Source: Bacteroidota bacterium
GTDB lineage: Bacteria; Bacteroidota; Ignavibacteria; Ignavibacteriales; Ignavibacteriaceae
DNA length: 62,485 bases
Direction of reading: 5' to 3'
Assembly (NCBI GenBank): GCA_021813585.1
Contig: JAKAJV010000073.1
Coordinates: 1 to 62,485 of the forward strand
Notes under the pieces: model-generated
Told to the model about the DNA's origin: nothing
What the model saw: only the letters and a program-made list of their open reading frames with translations
The model's database searches: none
Made by a program: the position numbers and the translations under genes
Part shown: positions 47,099-57,800 of the stretch, one piece after another
Numbering within the stretch: position 1 is the stretch's first letter
Layout: each line of letters begins with the position of its first letter

Positions 47099-47335
47099 AT
47101 GGCAATAGGTTCAGTAGGTGCTGTTGGAGGTAATTATTATTTTCCCACCGCATCAAACAGCGGCAGCAAAGTTAGCGGAAGTTCTATTTATAGTTCCAAC
47201 AACAGCAAGGATACAGCAACAATATCCAATACTGCCAAGGAACTGGCTGCCCAAAAGGCGGGCAATACTTTACGCGAAGAAGCGTCTGAATCGGTGAGCG
47301 AAAAGCTTGCAGAACAAGCGTCGGGAGGAAATTAA
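47099..47335 (+). CDS. Small Ser/Asn-rich protein, unknown
   Basis: The 78-residue protein has no signal peptide. The first half is Gly/Ser/Asn-rich and the second half is helical (DTATISNTAKELAAQKA). The phrase DTATIS-x-AKEL recalls the ends of small flagellar or YjfB-like proteins, but this is a weak likeness. The gene is well set up: AAGGAGGTGA at 47083-47092 is the strongest Shine-Dalgarno in the window, and a terminator follows. Strong expression is therefore likely. Function is unknown. Confidence 0.7.
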   Translation: MAIGSVGAVGGNYYFPTASNSGSKVSGSSIYSSNNSKDTATISNTAKELAAQKAGNTLREEASESVSEKLAEQASGGN

Positions 47336-47361
47336 TAAATAGGGATTTTAGTAGTGAAGAA

Positions 47362-47395
47362 GAGAAAGCAAATTAACCTGCTTTCTTTTCTTTAT
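47362..47395 (+). terminator. Intrinsic terminator after the 78-residue gene
   Basis: GAGAAAGCA at 47362-47370 pairs over nine positions (one G-U) with TGCTTTCTT at 47379-47387, around an eight-base loop. A T-rich run follows (TTCTTTATT). It lies 27 bases past the stop. Confidence 0.65.
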
Positions 47396-47764
47396 TGGCC
47401 CCTTCTAAATCCTCCCCAAAAGGGAGGACTTTAAATACCCCGACCCTTAGGTCGTGGGTGTCTTTTAACGCAGGTCGGAGTCAATACTCCGACCGAGTAT
47501 TTTTCTCTCCCCCCATTGGGGAGATGGAGGGGGCATTTATTTTTGTGCAGGCAGCCGGATGCCAAACAGAATGTATTTACCCCGCTGCTAAATCGATTAA
47601 GCATTTTAGTTTGTTTATTAGTAGATTAGTAACGAGTAAATGATCCCGTTCCAAGTGGGTTTATTTATAATCTAAAAATTTAATTACGGTTTGGAACCGG
47701 AAATAAAATTTTTGTACTTAACCTTTTAACTGCAATTCGTAAATTATAAAAGAACAGGCTATAG
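47396..47764. repeat. Hairpin-rich GC block, family B relative
   Basis: Within 47405-47540 there are consecutive hairpins: CCTCCCCAAAAGGGAGG, CCCCGACC-CTTA-GGTCGTGGG, GGTCGGAGT-CAAT-ACTCCGACC and CTCCCCCCATTGGGGAG. Each is like the palindromes of family B in style (CCTCC.../...GGAGG) but not in exact sequence. The remaining 220 bases up to the methyltransferase are AT-rich and show nothing. Confidence 0.5.
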
Positions 47765-48406
47765 ATGAGTAGCATTTTACTGGCTTCGCAGTTTAAATAT
47801 CTAGAAAAATTCCGCAATGAGTCTGATCCGCTTTTATTGGAGATGGAGTCGTTTGCAAAAGAAAAAAGCATTCCCATATTAAGCAGGGACTCTGCTGAGC
47901 TGCTGGAGCTTTTAGTAAATATATGTTCGCCCAAACGAGTTCTTGAACTGGGTACGGCTATAGCTTATTCATCTATACGAATAGCCCGCAACCTGAAGAA
48001 GAAAAGTGTTGTTCACACGATTGAGAAGAGCGAAGATAATATTGTAAAGGCAAAAGAAAATATTTCCAAGTCGGGTTTGCATGATAAAATTATCTTGTAC
48101 GCAGGCAACGCATTGGAAATTGTGCCGAGGCTGGATAAGAAATACGATTTCATTTTTCTTGATGCGGATAAAAACGATTACAAAAAGCTGTTCGATTATT
48201 CGATGATACTTCTGAAAAAAGGCGGGATACTTTTTGTGGATAACCTTTTATGGCATGGCTATGCGGCTGCTAAAACGGTTCCTAAAAACTACAGGAGCTC
48301 CGCCAAGATTATAAGGGAGTTTAACGAGATATTTTCCTCTCAGCCTAATTTGAAGACGACTATACTTTCCGTAGGCGACGGAATAGGAATAGGCGTGAAG
48401 GAATAA
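47765..48406 (+). CDS. SAM-dependent O-methyltransferase
   Basis: The 213 residues match the catechol/caffeoyl-CoA O-methyltransferase-like family (class I fold). Motif I is ELGTAIAYSSIRIA and the metal-site region is FLDADKNDYKKLFD with DNLLWHG later, matching the divalent-metal-dependent group. The substrate in bacteria of this type is not known. It lies five bases before a small helical protein and is likely cotranscribed. Confidence 0.9.
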   Translation: MSSILLASQFKYLEKFRNESDPLLLEMESFAKEKSIPILSRDSAELLELLVNICSPKRVLELGTAIAYSSIRIARNLKKKSVVHTIEKSEDNIVKAKENISKSGLHDKIILYAGNALEIVPRLDKKYDFIFLDADKNDYKKLFDYSMILLKKGGILFVDNLLWHGYAAAKTVPKNYRSSAKIIREFNEIFSSQPNLKTTILSVGDGIGIGVKE

Positions 48407-48411
48407 AAGCA

Positions 48412-48852
48412 ATGGCTCAGGTATACTCAAAGTTAGCCGCCGATTTTGCCTGCGAAGTTGAAAAGTTTTCCAAATCGAAACTAAAAAGAAAAGCCGAGCT
48501 CATAAGGCTTTATGAAGAAGCTCTTAAATACCGAAAGGAGAAATTATTCGAGGAATTGGTATTTACCGCTAAGTATGTTCAAGGATTAATGCGGGCGGTA
48601 CAAGCCGGCACTTACAGCAGCGAAATTTCCAATATCGAACAAATCAAAAAAGACTTCTCGGACAATTTGAATAAGGTGGTAGTTCAAATAAAAGAAATTA
48701 TCGTTTCGGCGGGCGATGAGATGAAAAGTCATTTTGAAAACACTTATTTCGAGCTGACGCAGCAGGGCTTCCTAAATTTATCCGAGCTTTTAAATGACCT
48801 GGAATGGAGCAAAATGTATATTAACGAGAGGAAGAGAAAAGAAAAACACTAA
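48412..48852 (+). CDS. Helical hypothetical protein
   Basis: The 146-residue protein is predicted to be almost entirely helical and highly charged (ELIRLYEEALKYRKEKLFEE; KERKRKEKH-type end). It has no signal peptide or membrane helix. No family is recognised. Its start is five bases after the methyltransferase stop, so it belongs to that unit. Function is unknown. Confidence 0.7.
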   Translation: MAQVYSKLAADFACEVEKFSKSKLKRKAELIRLYEEALKYRKEKLFEELVFTAKYVQGLMRAVQAGTYSSEISNIEQIKKDFSDNLNKVVVQIKEIIVSAGDEMKSHFENTYFELTQQGFLNLSELLNDLEWSKMYINERKRKEKH

Positions 48853-48949
48853 CCGCACCTAAAGCAGTTTAGCTTGCCGGGTAAGGACTGCAAATCAAAT
48901 CTCTTAAAAATTTTGCTAAAGTTTTTAATCAGACGGTTAAGGAATCCGC

Positions 48950-49065
48950 TTTTTAATCCGCCTACGCGTTCCACTTCGGCGGACGAGAAGGTTGGGTATA
49001 ATTCCCCGCCGCTTACGGAGGAACTGGGTTCGGGGCTTGCCCCGAGGTTCATACCATTGATTTTA
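48950..49065. repeat. Repeat family C, copy 2
   Basis: It starts TTTAATCCGCCTACGCG, continues with a GC-rich inverted stretch (CGCGTTCCACTTCGGCGG), and ends in GTTCGGGGCTTGCCCCGAG then ATACCATTGATTTT. The last 38 bases match copy 1 (36417-36454) at all but a very few positions. It ends eight bases before the marR stop codon. Confidence 0.75.
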
Positions 49066-49072
49066 CAAATAA

Positions 49073-49531
49073 TTATGTTTTGGAAATCCAATTTTGCAGC
49101 GCGGAAAGCAAGCTCGTCATAGCCGTTATAAGCGGCTGGTGCTGGCTTTCATCAATATCTTCAAGTATCTCGCGATGGATGTCCACGTATGCTTTGTTAA
49201 GAAGCTGAACTATCTGGATTCCTTTTCGGGAAAGAGAAACCCGCATATTCCTTCTATCGGATATGTCGATCTCCCTATTAATATATTCTTTCTTAACAAG
49301 ACCGTCAATAATCCTGGTTAACCTGCTCGGGCTTAATCCCATCCTTTCAGCAATCTGCTTGTTGTTCAGACTCTCATCCGCACTAAACAACCGCAGACAC
49401 CTGAACTCTGCTTGAGTTAATCCGTGCTGTTCTGCTAACCGGTTTTCCTTTTCCTGACAGCTTGCCAGCAGGCTAAAAGTTAAGTCTGCTAATTTGCCAG
49501 CGTTTTTTGCCACATCTTCTTTTATTGCCAT
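49073..49531 (-). CDS. MarR family transcriptional regulator
   Basis: The 152-residue protein has the winged helix-turn-helix of MarR regulators, with LTQAEFRCLRLF, NNKQIAERMGLSPSRLTRIIDGLVKKEYI and the wing RDISDRRNMRVSLS-like segment (EIDISDRRNMRVSLSRKG). I start at ATG 49531 (behind GGTGTAA); a frame reaching 49585 gives an unlikely N-terminus. The ligand is unknown. It is a stand-alone gene next to a YigZ-type gene on the same strand. Confidence 0.92.
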   Translation of the reverse strand: MAIKEDVAKNAGKLADLTFSLLASCQEKENRLAEQHGLTQAEFRCLRLFSADESLNNKQIAERMGLSPSRLTRIIDGLVKKEYINREIDISDRRNMRVSLSRKGIQIVQLLNKAYVDIHREILEDIDESQHQPLITAMTSLLSALQNWISKT

Positions 49532-49638
49532 TGAATTACACCATACATAATTGTTGCTTTTATCAAAATTCGTTAACGGAAACAATTAAGTCAAGTTGTT
49601 AAGCACATTTTTTAATTTTTTTTATTTTATTTCCCTAA

Positions 49639-50262
49639 TTATAAATATTCCACATCCTCCGGCTTAGTAAAATTAATTCCTCCTTTTGATATTCCAACTA
49701 GTTCCTTTTCGATAGAATCGATTGATTCAATCTCTGCAAAGAAAATAAAATTTACGTTTGAGTCGTATGATGTTTTATCTATGATTGCCTTATAGTCTGA
49801 AAGGATTCTATGCACTCTGCTAAGCAGATTGAAATCCACAGTTATGGAAATTTTTTTGTAAGGTCTTTTTATAACGATGTCTGCCGCTTCCAGAGTTTGA
49901 AAAGCCGAATAGTAATAAGCCTTGCCTAGCGGACCGACGCCTAATTTAACTCCGCCGAAATATCTGATAACTACAGACATTACCCCGCTCAATTCGAAAT
50001 GTTCAATTGCATTTAAGATTCTAATTCCTGCTGTTCCGTTCGGCTCTCCGTCATCGGAATATTTTAAAGTTCCCCCGGTTAATTTGTAAGCATAACAGTG
50101 ATGAGTAGCGTCGTAATATTCTTTTTTTATTCCGGCAAGCGTTTTCTCACACTCTTCTGCGGAGCTAATGGGGAATACTTTCCCGATGAACAAAGAACCT
50201 TTCTCTTTATATTTTGTTTCGCGTAAAGATTTTATGGTTTTTATCTGCCCGTAATTTTTCAT
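49639..50262 (-). CDS. YigZ/IMPACT family protein
   Basis: The 207 residues hold an N-terminal UPF0029/IMPACT domain (about 18-125) with the hallmark KYSDDGEPNGTAGIRIL and VVIRYFGGVKLGVGPLG. A C-terminal DUF1949-type domain follows. The function of the family is unresolved; a link to translation control has been suggested for eukaryotic relatives. The ATG follows GGAGA. Its upstream spacer is shared with divergent uvrA. Confidence 0.92.
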   Translation of the reverse strand: MKNYGQIKTIKSLRETKYKEKGSLFIGKVFPISSAEECEKTLAGIKKEYYDATHHCYAYKLTGGTLKYSDDGEPNGTAGIRILNAIEHFELSGVMSVVIRYFGGVKLGVGPLGKAYYYSAFQTLEAADIVIKRPYKKISITVDFNLLSRVHRILSDYKAIIDKTSYDSNVNFIFFAEIESIDSIEKELVGISKGGINFTKPEDVEYL

Positions 50263-50311
50263 CTTTCTCCGGTAATAAATAAAAAAGCGGTTTGATGTAC
50301 TTCAAATATAT

Positions 50312-50340
50312 TTGATTTTCAAAACATTGAATAGTAATAT
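50312..50340 (+). promoter_or_regulatory. Candidate uvrA promoter
   Basis: TTGATT at 50312-50317 is followed after 17 bases by TAATAT at 50335-50340, about 30 bases before the uvrA start. The fit is to a general sigma-70 form. I see no LexA-like palindrome around it. Confidence 0.4.
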
Positions 50341-50372
50341 AATTGTTTCAATAATTAAAATTTATTAGAACA

Positions 50373-53213
50373 TTGGAAAAAGATTCGATAATAATAAAAG
50401 GCGCGCGAGAGCATAATTTAAAAAATATCGATATAGAAATTCCCAGGGATTCATTTACAGTAATTACCGGGCTGTCCGGTTCGGGTAAGTCGTCGCTTGC
50501 ATTTGATACTATTTATGCCGAAGGTCAGAGGAGATATATAGAGTCTCTTTCTGCATACGCAAGGCAGTTTTTGGATATGCTTGAAAAACCCGATGTGGAT
50601 TTGATAGAGGGACTCAGCCCGGCCATATCTATAGAGCAGAAATCAACTTCGGGAAACCCGCGCTCAACAGTTGGTACTGTTACCGAAATTTATGACTATC
50701 TGCGCCTTCTATACGCCAAACTGGGAACGCCATACTGCTATAATTGCGGCAAGCCTGTAACAAGACAATCTTCATCTCAGATAATCGATACGATTGTCTC
50801 AACATTAAGCGGCAAACGGATTACAATACTGGCTCCGGTTATTAGAGGCAGGAAGGGACATTACCGGGAATTATTCGAAGAAATTTTATCCGACGGATTT
50901 TTAAGGGTGAGAGTTGATGACGAACTGTATGAAATAACCAAAGGATTACAGGTTGACCGGTACAAAATACACAACATAGAAATTGTGGTTGATAAGTTAA
51001 CAGTTAGCGATCACGGAAAATCCGGGTTTATAAGCAGGCTTACCGAATCGATTGAAGTAGGATTGAATTACGGCAACGGAATTGTAATTGTAAATGATTC
51101 GGAACAAGACTACGTATTCAGCAGGCATCTAGCCTGTCTTGACTGCGGAATAAGCTATACCGAACTTGCGCCTAATTCTTTTTCTTTCAACTCACCTTAC
51201 GGATCGTGCCCTGACTGTGAGGGCCTAGGTGAAAAGAAAGAATTGGATATCAATCTTATTATTCCCGACTGGGACAAATCAATTAATGAAGAAGGACTTG
51301 CACCCGTCGGCAAGCCCCGCTCTATCTGGTTCTTTAACCAGCTTACCGCCGTTGCGGAAAAATACGGATTCAATTTTGATACTAAGCTTAAAGACCTGAA
51401 CGAAGAACAAAAAGAAATTCTGCTATACGGCAGCAAAGATAAAATTGCTTTTTCTTACTCCTACAGCGGAAGCAAACCGGTTACCTACATGCACAGGTTC
51501 TCCGGTTTAATAAACTATCTGAAAAATTATTACAATACCACATCCTCTAATAACATACGCGAGTGGGTTGAATCATACATGAATACCGTTGCATGCCAGT
51601 CATGCGGCGGCGGCAGGCTTAAGCAAGAATCGCTTGCGGTAAAATTCCAGGGTATAAATATAAGCGAGGTAACAAAGCTTTCCATTAAGAAGAGCGAAGA
51701 GTTTTTTTCATCTTTAAAGTTGAACGGGCGGGAAGGAATTATAGCAAAGCCGGTGCTTAAGGAAATTGTAACCAGGCTCAGGTTCCTGCTTAATGTCGGC
51801 CTGGAATATCTTACTCTGGACAGGTCGGCCAGAACATTATCGGGGGGGGAGTCTCAAAGGATTAGGCTGGCTACTCAAATCGGCTCGCAGCTTGCGGGGG
51901 TTTTGTATGTTCTTGATGAGCCCAGCATCGGCCTTCATCAGAGTGATAATATAAAGCTGATAAATTCCTTAAAGGATTTGCGCGACCTTGGCAATACCGT
52001 AATTGTAGTTGAGCATGACAGGGAGACCATTGAAAGTTCGGACTACATGATTGACCTTGGCCCTGGCGCAGGCGAACACGGCGGCGAAGTTTGCCTGGCC
52101 GGAGATACCAGAGCATTAATCGAATCCCAGGATGGAGTTAATTCCTTAACGTTATCCTATCTTAACAACAAGAAAGAAATTCCCGTACCGGCTGAAAGAA
52201 GGAAAGGCATCGGTAATTTCTTAATCTTAAAAGGCGCCGCCGGGCACAACCTTAAAAATATAAATTTAAAAATACCTTTAGGCACTTTAACTTTAATAAC
52301 CGGCGTTAGCGGCTCCGGCAAATCTACTCTTATGAACGAAACTCTTGTTAAGATTTTGATGAACAAAATATACAAATCGAAATCCGTTCCGCTTCCATAC
52401 AAGTCAATTGAAGGACTGGAGTTTATAGATAAGGTAATTGAGATAGACCAGACTCCGATTGGCAGGACACCGCGGTCAAATCCCGCAACGTATACCGGGC
52501 TTTTTACATTTATAAGGGATTTATATTCGCAGCTCCCCGAATCCAAGATGCGCGGCTACTCTACGGGCCGGTTCAGCTTTAACGTTGCAGGCGGAAGATG
52601 CGAGGAATGCGGCGGCGACGGTTTAAGAAAAATTGAGATGAACTTTTTACCGGACGTGTACGTTGAATGCGAAGTTTGCCGCGGAAGAAGATATAACAGG
52701 GAAACCCTGGAAGTTTTGTTTAAGACAAAATCGATTGCAGACGTTCTGGAAATGAGAGTAAGCGAAGCTTTGGAATTTTTTGACGAGCTTCCCAGGATTA
52801 AAAGAAAAATAAAAGCGATAAACGATGTGGGGCTGGGATATATAAAGCTGGGTCAGCAGGCAACAACTCTTTCCGGCGGCGAGGCGCAAAGAGTAAAACT
52901 TGCAACCGAGCTGAGCAAAGTAAGCACCGGAAAAACCTTGTACATTCTGGATGAGCCCACTACCGGGCTTCATTTTGAGGATGTGAATATTTTATTGAAT
53001 GTATTGAACAAGCTAGTGGATAAAGGCAACACGGTTGTTATAGTCGAGCATAATCTAGATGTGATTAAAACTGCGGATTGGATAATTGATTTAGGTCCCG
53101 GCGGCGGCGATGCAGGCGGCATGATAATAGCCGAAGGCACGCCTGAAAAAATTATTAGAAGTAAGAGTAGCCTAACGGGGAAATACTTAATGAAAGAGCT
53201 TAAGCTTACTTAG
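50373..53213 (+). CDS. uvrA: Excinuclease ABC subunit A
   Basis: UvrA scans DNA for bulky lesions and loads UvrB in nucleotide excision repair. The 946 residues have two ABC ATPase halves: Walker [13 protein letters not shown] and [12 protein letters not shown], signatures [11 protein letters not shown] and [11 protein letters not shown], and the zinc modules CLDCG...CPDCEG and CEECGGDG...CEVCRGRRY. The start is TTG at 50373 with only a weak ribosome site. It is monocistronic, and repeat family B begins right after its stop. Confidence 0.97.
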   Translation: MEKDSIIIKGAREHNLKNIDIEIPRDSFTVITGLSGSGKSSLAFDTIYAEGQRRYIESLSAYARQFLDMLEKPDVDLIEGLSPAISIEQKSTSGNPRSTVGTVTEIYDYLRLLYAKLGTPYCYNCGKPVTRQSSSQIIDTIVSTLSGKRITILAPVIRGRKGHYRELFEEILSDGFLRVRVDDELYEITKGLQVDRYKIHNIEIVVDKLTVSDHGKSGFISRLTESIEVGLNYGNGIVIVNDSEQDYVFSRHLACLDCGISYTELAPNSFSFNSPYGSCPDCEGLGEKKELDINLIIPDWDKSINEEGLAPVGKPRSIWFFNQLTAVAEKYGFNFDTKLKDLNEEQKEILLYGSKDKIAFSYSYSGSKPVTYMHRFSGLINYLKNYYNTTSSNNIREWVESYMNTVACQSCGGGRLKQESLAVKFQGINISEVTKLSIKKSEEFFSSLKLNGREGIIAKPVLKEIVTRLRFLLNVGLEYLTLDRSARTLSGGESQRIRLATQIGSQLAGVLYVLDEPSIGLHQSDNIKLINSLKDLRDLGNTVIVVEHDRETIESSDYMIDLGPGAGEHGGEVCLAGDTRALIESQDGVNSLTLSYLNNKKEIPVPAERRKGIGNFLILKGAAGHNLKNINLKIPLGTLTLITGVSGSGKSTLMNETLVKILMNKIYKSKSVPLPYKSIEGLEFIDKVIEIDQTPIGRTPRSNPATYTGLFTFIRDLYSQLPESKMRGYSTGRFSFNVAGGRCEECGGDGLRKIEMNFLPDVYVECEVCRGRRYNRETLEVLFKTKSIADVLEMRVSEALEFFDELPRIKRKIKAINDVGLGYIKLGQQATTLSGGEAQRVKLATELSKVSTGKTLYILDEPTTGLHFEDVNILLNVLNKLVDKGNTVVIVEHNLDVIKTADWIIDLGPGGGDAGGMIIAEGTPEKIIRSKSSLTGKYLMKELKLT

Positions 53214-53218
53214 TGATG

Positions 53219-53665
53219 TGCAAATCCTCTGTCACCCGCCAGAAGCGGGTGCCACCTCCTTTACAAAAGGAGGATTTGTATTTGTAATTTTCTCCCTTTA
53301 GTAAAGGGAGATGTCGACGAAGTCGACAGAGGGATTTGAAATCCAAGCTTTATTTCGAAGTTAATTTTACCCATCAAAAAGAATTGAGCAAATAGTTCTG
53401 CTCATAAAGATTAATGTAGATATAAAAGTATATCAAGATTTTCTAATTGAAGATTTATTGGAACAAATCCTCCGTCACCCGCATTATCAGAGGCGGGTGC
53501 CACCTCCTTTACTAAAGGAGGACTTTGATTTACTATTTTTCTCCCTTTAATAAAGGGAGATGTCGACGGAGTCGACAGAGGGATTTGAAGGCTGAGGGAT
53601 TTGAAACAACTAACAGTTCATCATTTTAGAAATTATTTTAGAAAATAAAAATATTTCTTGCTTCT
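53219..53665. repeat. Repeat family B, locus 2
   Basis: Starting six bases after uvrA are two (CACCCGC...GCGGGTG / CCTCCTTTA...TAAAGGAGG) blocks and two (CTCCCTTTAGTAAAGGGAG / GTCGAC) blocks in the same order and spacing as at 35630-36240, including the AT-rich filler TTGAGCAAATAGTTCTGCTC. One block has an expanded loop (CATTATCAGAG). The right flank (AGTTCATCA...TTGCTTCT) is also shared, so the whole mosaic was copied, not only the palindromes. Confidence 0.85.
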
Positions 53666-53977
53666 GTAAAAAAATATTATTTACTTACCATTGGTAATTG
53701 AGGGAAAAAGATGACGTTGAATTTTTATAATATAAAATTTTTAGTTCCGCCGGTAAATGACTGCCGAACTGCTGCTTATTACGGGGGCTTTATACTTACC
53801 AAAAATCTTCTTACTTACAGATGCGCCGACGGGGAGAGTAATAATAATATCTATCATTATTTCCCATTTATAAAATTATTTAGTTAAAATTTTTTATTCC
53901 GCTTTAACATAAGCAGCAGCAAAAAATAATCTTTCGAGTATTGAATTCTTTTTTATAGTATAAAAAGACAAATACAT
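53666..53977. other. AT-rich spacer upstream of ORF6N gene
   Basis: Mostly featureless. One small frame, ATG 53711 to TAA 53887 (58 codons), follows GAGGG and encodes a Tyr/Asn-rich peptide with no recognisable motif. I give it low weight as a gene. Confidence 0.25.
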
Positions 53978-54517
53978 ATGAACGAAGTTATACCAGTTGA
54001 AGTAGTAATAGGCAAGATTCTTTTAATTAGAAATCAAAAGGTAATGCTGGATGCTGATCTGGCAAAGCTGTATAAAGTAACAACTAAAAGGTTGAATGAA
54101 CAGGTAAAAAGGAATATAAAAAGATTTCCTTCCGATTTTATGCTTCAACTAACTAAGGGTGAGCCTGCTTCTTTAAGGTCGCAAATTGCGACCTTAAAGC
54201 GAGGTCAGCATTCTAAGTATTTACCGTATGTATTTACCGAATTAGGTGTGGCAATGCTATCCTCCGTCCTAAATTCCGATAGAGCTATTGAAATTAATAT
54301 CATTATAATGCGTGCATTTGTAAAATTGCGTGAGATTATTTCAACCAGCCAAAAGGTCGAAGAGAAATTAAAAGAAATAGAAGCCCGTCTTGATGTGCAT
54401 GATGAGCAAGTATTAAATATTATGGAGGCGATTAACCAACTGCTTGCACCGCCGGAAAAGTCGAAGACAAAAATCGGATTTCAAGTTAAAGAAAAAGCGG
54501 TCGGTTATACACGGTAA
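53978..54517 (+). CDS. ORF6N-domain protein (phage antirepressor-like)
   Basis: The 179 residues open with an ORF6N domain (about 8-95): VMLDADLAKLYKVTTKRLNEQVKRN, RFPSDFMLQLT and LPYVFTELGVAMLSSVL, followed by a helical tail with a coiled coil (VEEKLKEIEARLDVHDEQ). ORF6N/KilA-N proteins come from phages and often bind DNA, but many free-standing chromosomal copies are known whose role is unclear. It sits at the start of the accessory tail of the window. A 13-bp palindrome lies inside it. Confidence 0.9.
   Translation: MNEVIPVEVVIGKILLIRNQKVMLDADLAKLYKVTTKRLNEQVKRNIKRFPSDFMLQLTKGEPASLRSQIATLKRGQHSKYLPYVFTELGVAMLSSVLNSDRAIEINIIIMRAFVKLREIISTSQKVEEKLKEIEARLDVHDEQVLNIMEAINQLLAPPEKSKTKIGFQVKEKAVGYTR
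54172..54198. repeat. Perfect 13-bp-arm palindrome inside the ORF6N gene
   Basis: TTTAAGGTCGCAA at 54172-54184 is the exact reverse complement of TTGCGACCTTAAA at 54186-54198, with one base between. It encodes LRSQIATLK, a motif position typical of ORF6N proteins. It could be an operator, a site for self-recognition, or an RNA hairpin in the mRNA. Confidence 0.7.
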
Positions 54518-54809
54518 AAAAAATTAAATATTTCTAGGCTGACATGCTCTGCACCATGGCAGCGAGCGACTATGAGCTTTAGACATAGAAACAGCTGACT
54601 GAATGCAGTGTACTTCTGTTAAGGATTAGAAGTGGTAACCTAATAGGGATGGAAAGAAATTAATTAAAAATATGCAGTTCTGTCACGGAATGGTTCATAA
54701 CGCTATTGAAAATTATTAATTAACTAACAGCCATATTGATAGCCGCTGATTCGGCTTGAGTAATAGTAAGTTGTTGATGCAATTTTGAAGTAAAATTCAG
54801 AGGTTTAAT

Positions 54810-57800
54810 ATGAAAAATATTTTTTTACTATGTGTTTTAATTATTACAATTTCCTTTCTTCTGTATACGAAAACAAACGCACAGTTAATAGACAATCCGC
54901 AGCAAGCATTAAACAATGTCAATCATTACTTCTTTATCGCTAACAAAGGGCAATGGAACCCGGAAGTAAAATACCTTGCCCGTATTGGAGGCATGAATGC
55001 ATGGATTACTAATACGGGTGTGGTATATGATTATTACAAATTAGAGAAAAATATTGACCAAACAAAAATGCAGAAGATTAATCCTAAAGAACAGATTGCA
55101 TTTGAAGTGATGAATACTACTATAAAGGGACACGTAGTAAAAATGGAATTTATTGACGGTAATAAAAACATAACATGCCTACAGAATGATAAGAAAGAAG
55201 GGTACTATAATTATTTTCTTAGCAATGATAAAAGTAAATGGGCAAGCTTCGTACCCCTTTATGGTAATGTTGAATTAAAAGGAGTTTATAATAATATAGA
55301 TGTTAAATATTATTATGACAATGGGAAACTGCGATATGATTACATAGCCCAACCAGGTGCAGATGTTTCTCAAATAAAATTAAAGTATGACGGACAAGAT
55401 AATATTAGTGTAAACGAAAATGGAGAACTTATACTAAAGACAAGCATAGGAGAAGTAACGAACGGAAAGATTTATGCTTACCAGTTAGACAATGGAAATA
55501 AAAAAGAAGTACAATGCAAGTTTGAGCAAAGACAAGACGGAACGATAAGATTAAAAGCAGCAAGTTATGATGCAAAGAAAGAATTAATAATTGATCCATT
55601 AGTTTATTCTACTTTTATTGGTGGGGATGCTAGTGTAGGTACTTATAGCAGAGGGAATTCAATAGCAATAGACAATGCCGGTAATGCTTACATAAAGGGT
55701 TCTGCGGGCGATGTGCATTATCCTACGACAACGGGTTCATATCTAACCCAACTTGGAAGTTGTGGTTTTATAACAAAACTAAATGTAAACGGTAGTGGTT
55801 TGGTTTATTCTACTTTTATAGGTACGTATTTGTATTATCCATTACGTGTGTATGGTAAAGACAATTCATTAGCTATCGATAAAAATGGAAATGTTTATGT
55901 TACAGGTAACACCCTACAAGACTTTCCAACAACACAAGGAGCATTTCAAACTACTTATGGTGGTGGTTCCGGTGGAAAAGATATAGAATTTGGCGATGCA
56001 TATGTTACAAAACTAAACTCAACGGGGAGTGAATTGATTTATTCTACATATATTGGTGGAAGTGGAGATGAAAATGCTTGCGCAATAGCTATAGACACCG
56101 TTGGAAATGCGTATATAACTGGGACAACAAATTCAGTTGATTATCCGATTACAAGCGGAGCTTTTCAAACTGTTTACGGTGGTGGTAGTGGAAATATTTT
56201 TACTGGTGATGCTTTTGTGACAAAATTAAACACTACAGGTAGCGCATTAATTTACTCAACATATATTGGGGGAAGTAATAATGATTATTCCAATTCAATA
56301 GCAGTTGATGCTGCTGGAAGTGCTTATATAACAGGACACACCAGCTCTCAAGATTATCCCATAACTTCAGGGGCTTTCCAGACTACCTATGGGGGTGCTA
56401 CTGTTACTGATTATAATGGCAATGTATATGGAAATGCTTTTATAACTAAATTAAACTCGACCGGCAGCGGAGTAATATACTCAACTTATATTGGAGGTAA
56501 TGAGGCAGATGTAAGTAATTCGATAGCTGTTGATTCTGGCGGTTATGCTTATATAACAGGATGGACAAAATCTTCGAACTATCCTATAACAAAGGGTTCT
56601 TATCAAACTAAAATGATTAGCTCTGATGTAGCAATTTATTCTGAAGTTTTTTTAACAAAAATGAACTCAACAGGAAGCGATTTAGTTTACTCAACTTTTA
56701 TCGGAGGTGGTGGATATGGTGACGCAGGCTGTGCAGTCACTATCGATAATATTGGGAATGCATATATAACGGGATACACTAAATCCCAAATCTACCCCAC
56801 GACTCCAGGTGCTTTTCAGACTATTTATAAAGGTGATGTGATTAATAAATTGAACGATGCGTTTATAACTGAACTAAACACAACAGGAAATAGATTAATA
56901 TATTCTACTTATTTGGGAGGCAGCGGTGATGATTTAGGAAATTCAATAGTAATAGATGATAGTGAGAATGCTTATATAACAGGGCAGACATCATCAATAG
57001 ATTTTCCCACAACAAATGAAGCATATCAGAAATATTATAAAGGAGGTTATTATGACGTCTTTGTGACAAAAATAAATATACAGCAAATTTCCCCAAAGCA
57101 TGATGTCGGAATTCTCAAAGTCAATGGAACTAATCATTTTACAGGGGGTATGCAATATACTCCGTCTGTACAAATTCTAAACTTTGGAACTAGTCAAGAA
57201 AGTTTCAATGTTTTATGCAAGATTTACGACTATAAAGGAAACTTTTTAACACAGAGTTCTCAGGCTGTAACAAACCTTGTACCGGACTCAATTCAAACAG
57301 TTAATTTTACGCCTTACACTTTAACTGATAATTACCTTTACAAAGTAGGGTTTACTACGCAATTAACAGGAGATCTTAATATATATAATGATACCCTTGC
57401 TGAATATATTAATACTTATTCAACTTCTAAGAAAGCTGTTTTGGTAGAAATTGCTTCCGGAACGTGGTGTGGATTCTCTCCTCCAGCTCAATTGGGAAGT
57501 AATGATTTAATCAATAACGGTAAAAATGTTTCCATAATCGCATATCATTCTTCGGATACATATGCTACCAATGAAAGTTGGGACAGAAGCATCGGTTATT
57601 ATGGAATCTCTAATTTTCCGACTACATTATTTGATGGGACTTTAAAATCAGTGGGCGCTTGTTATAGCAACATGTATAGTAGTTATCTACCTCTTTACGA
57701 ATCAATGTATTCTGTTAAAACTCCATTGGATATTAGTATTGCAGGAAAGGTAACTACAAAAAATAATTATAATATAACTATTAACGTTCAGAAGCTTGCA

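Noticed and set aside
53711-53887. A 58-codon gene upstream of the ORF6N gene
   Set aside because: It has a possible ribosome site but AT-driven composition and no recognisable motif, so support is too weak for a CDS call.
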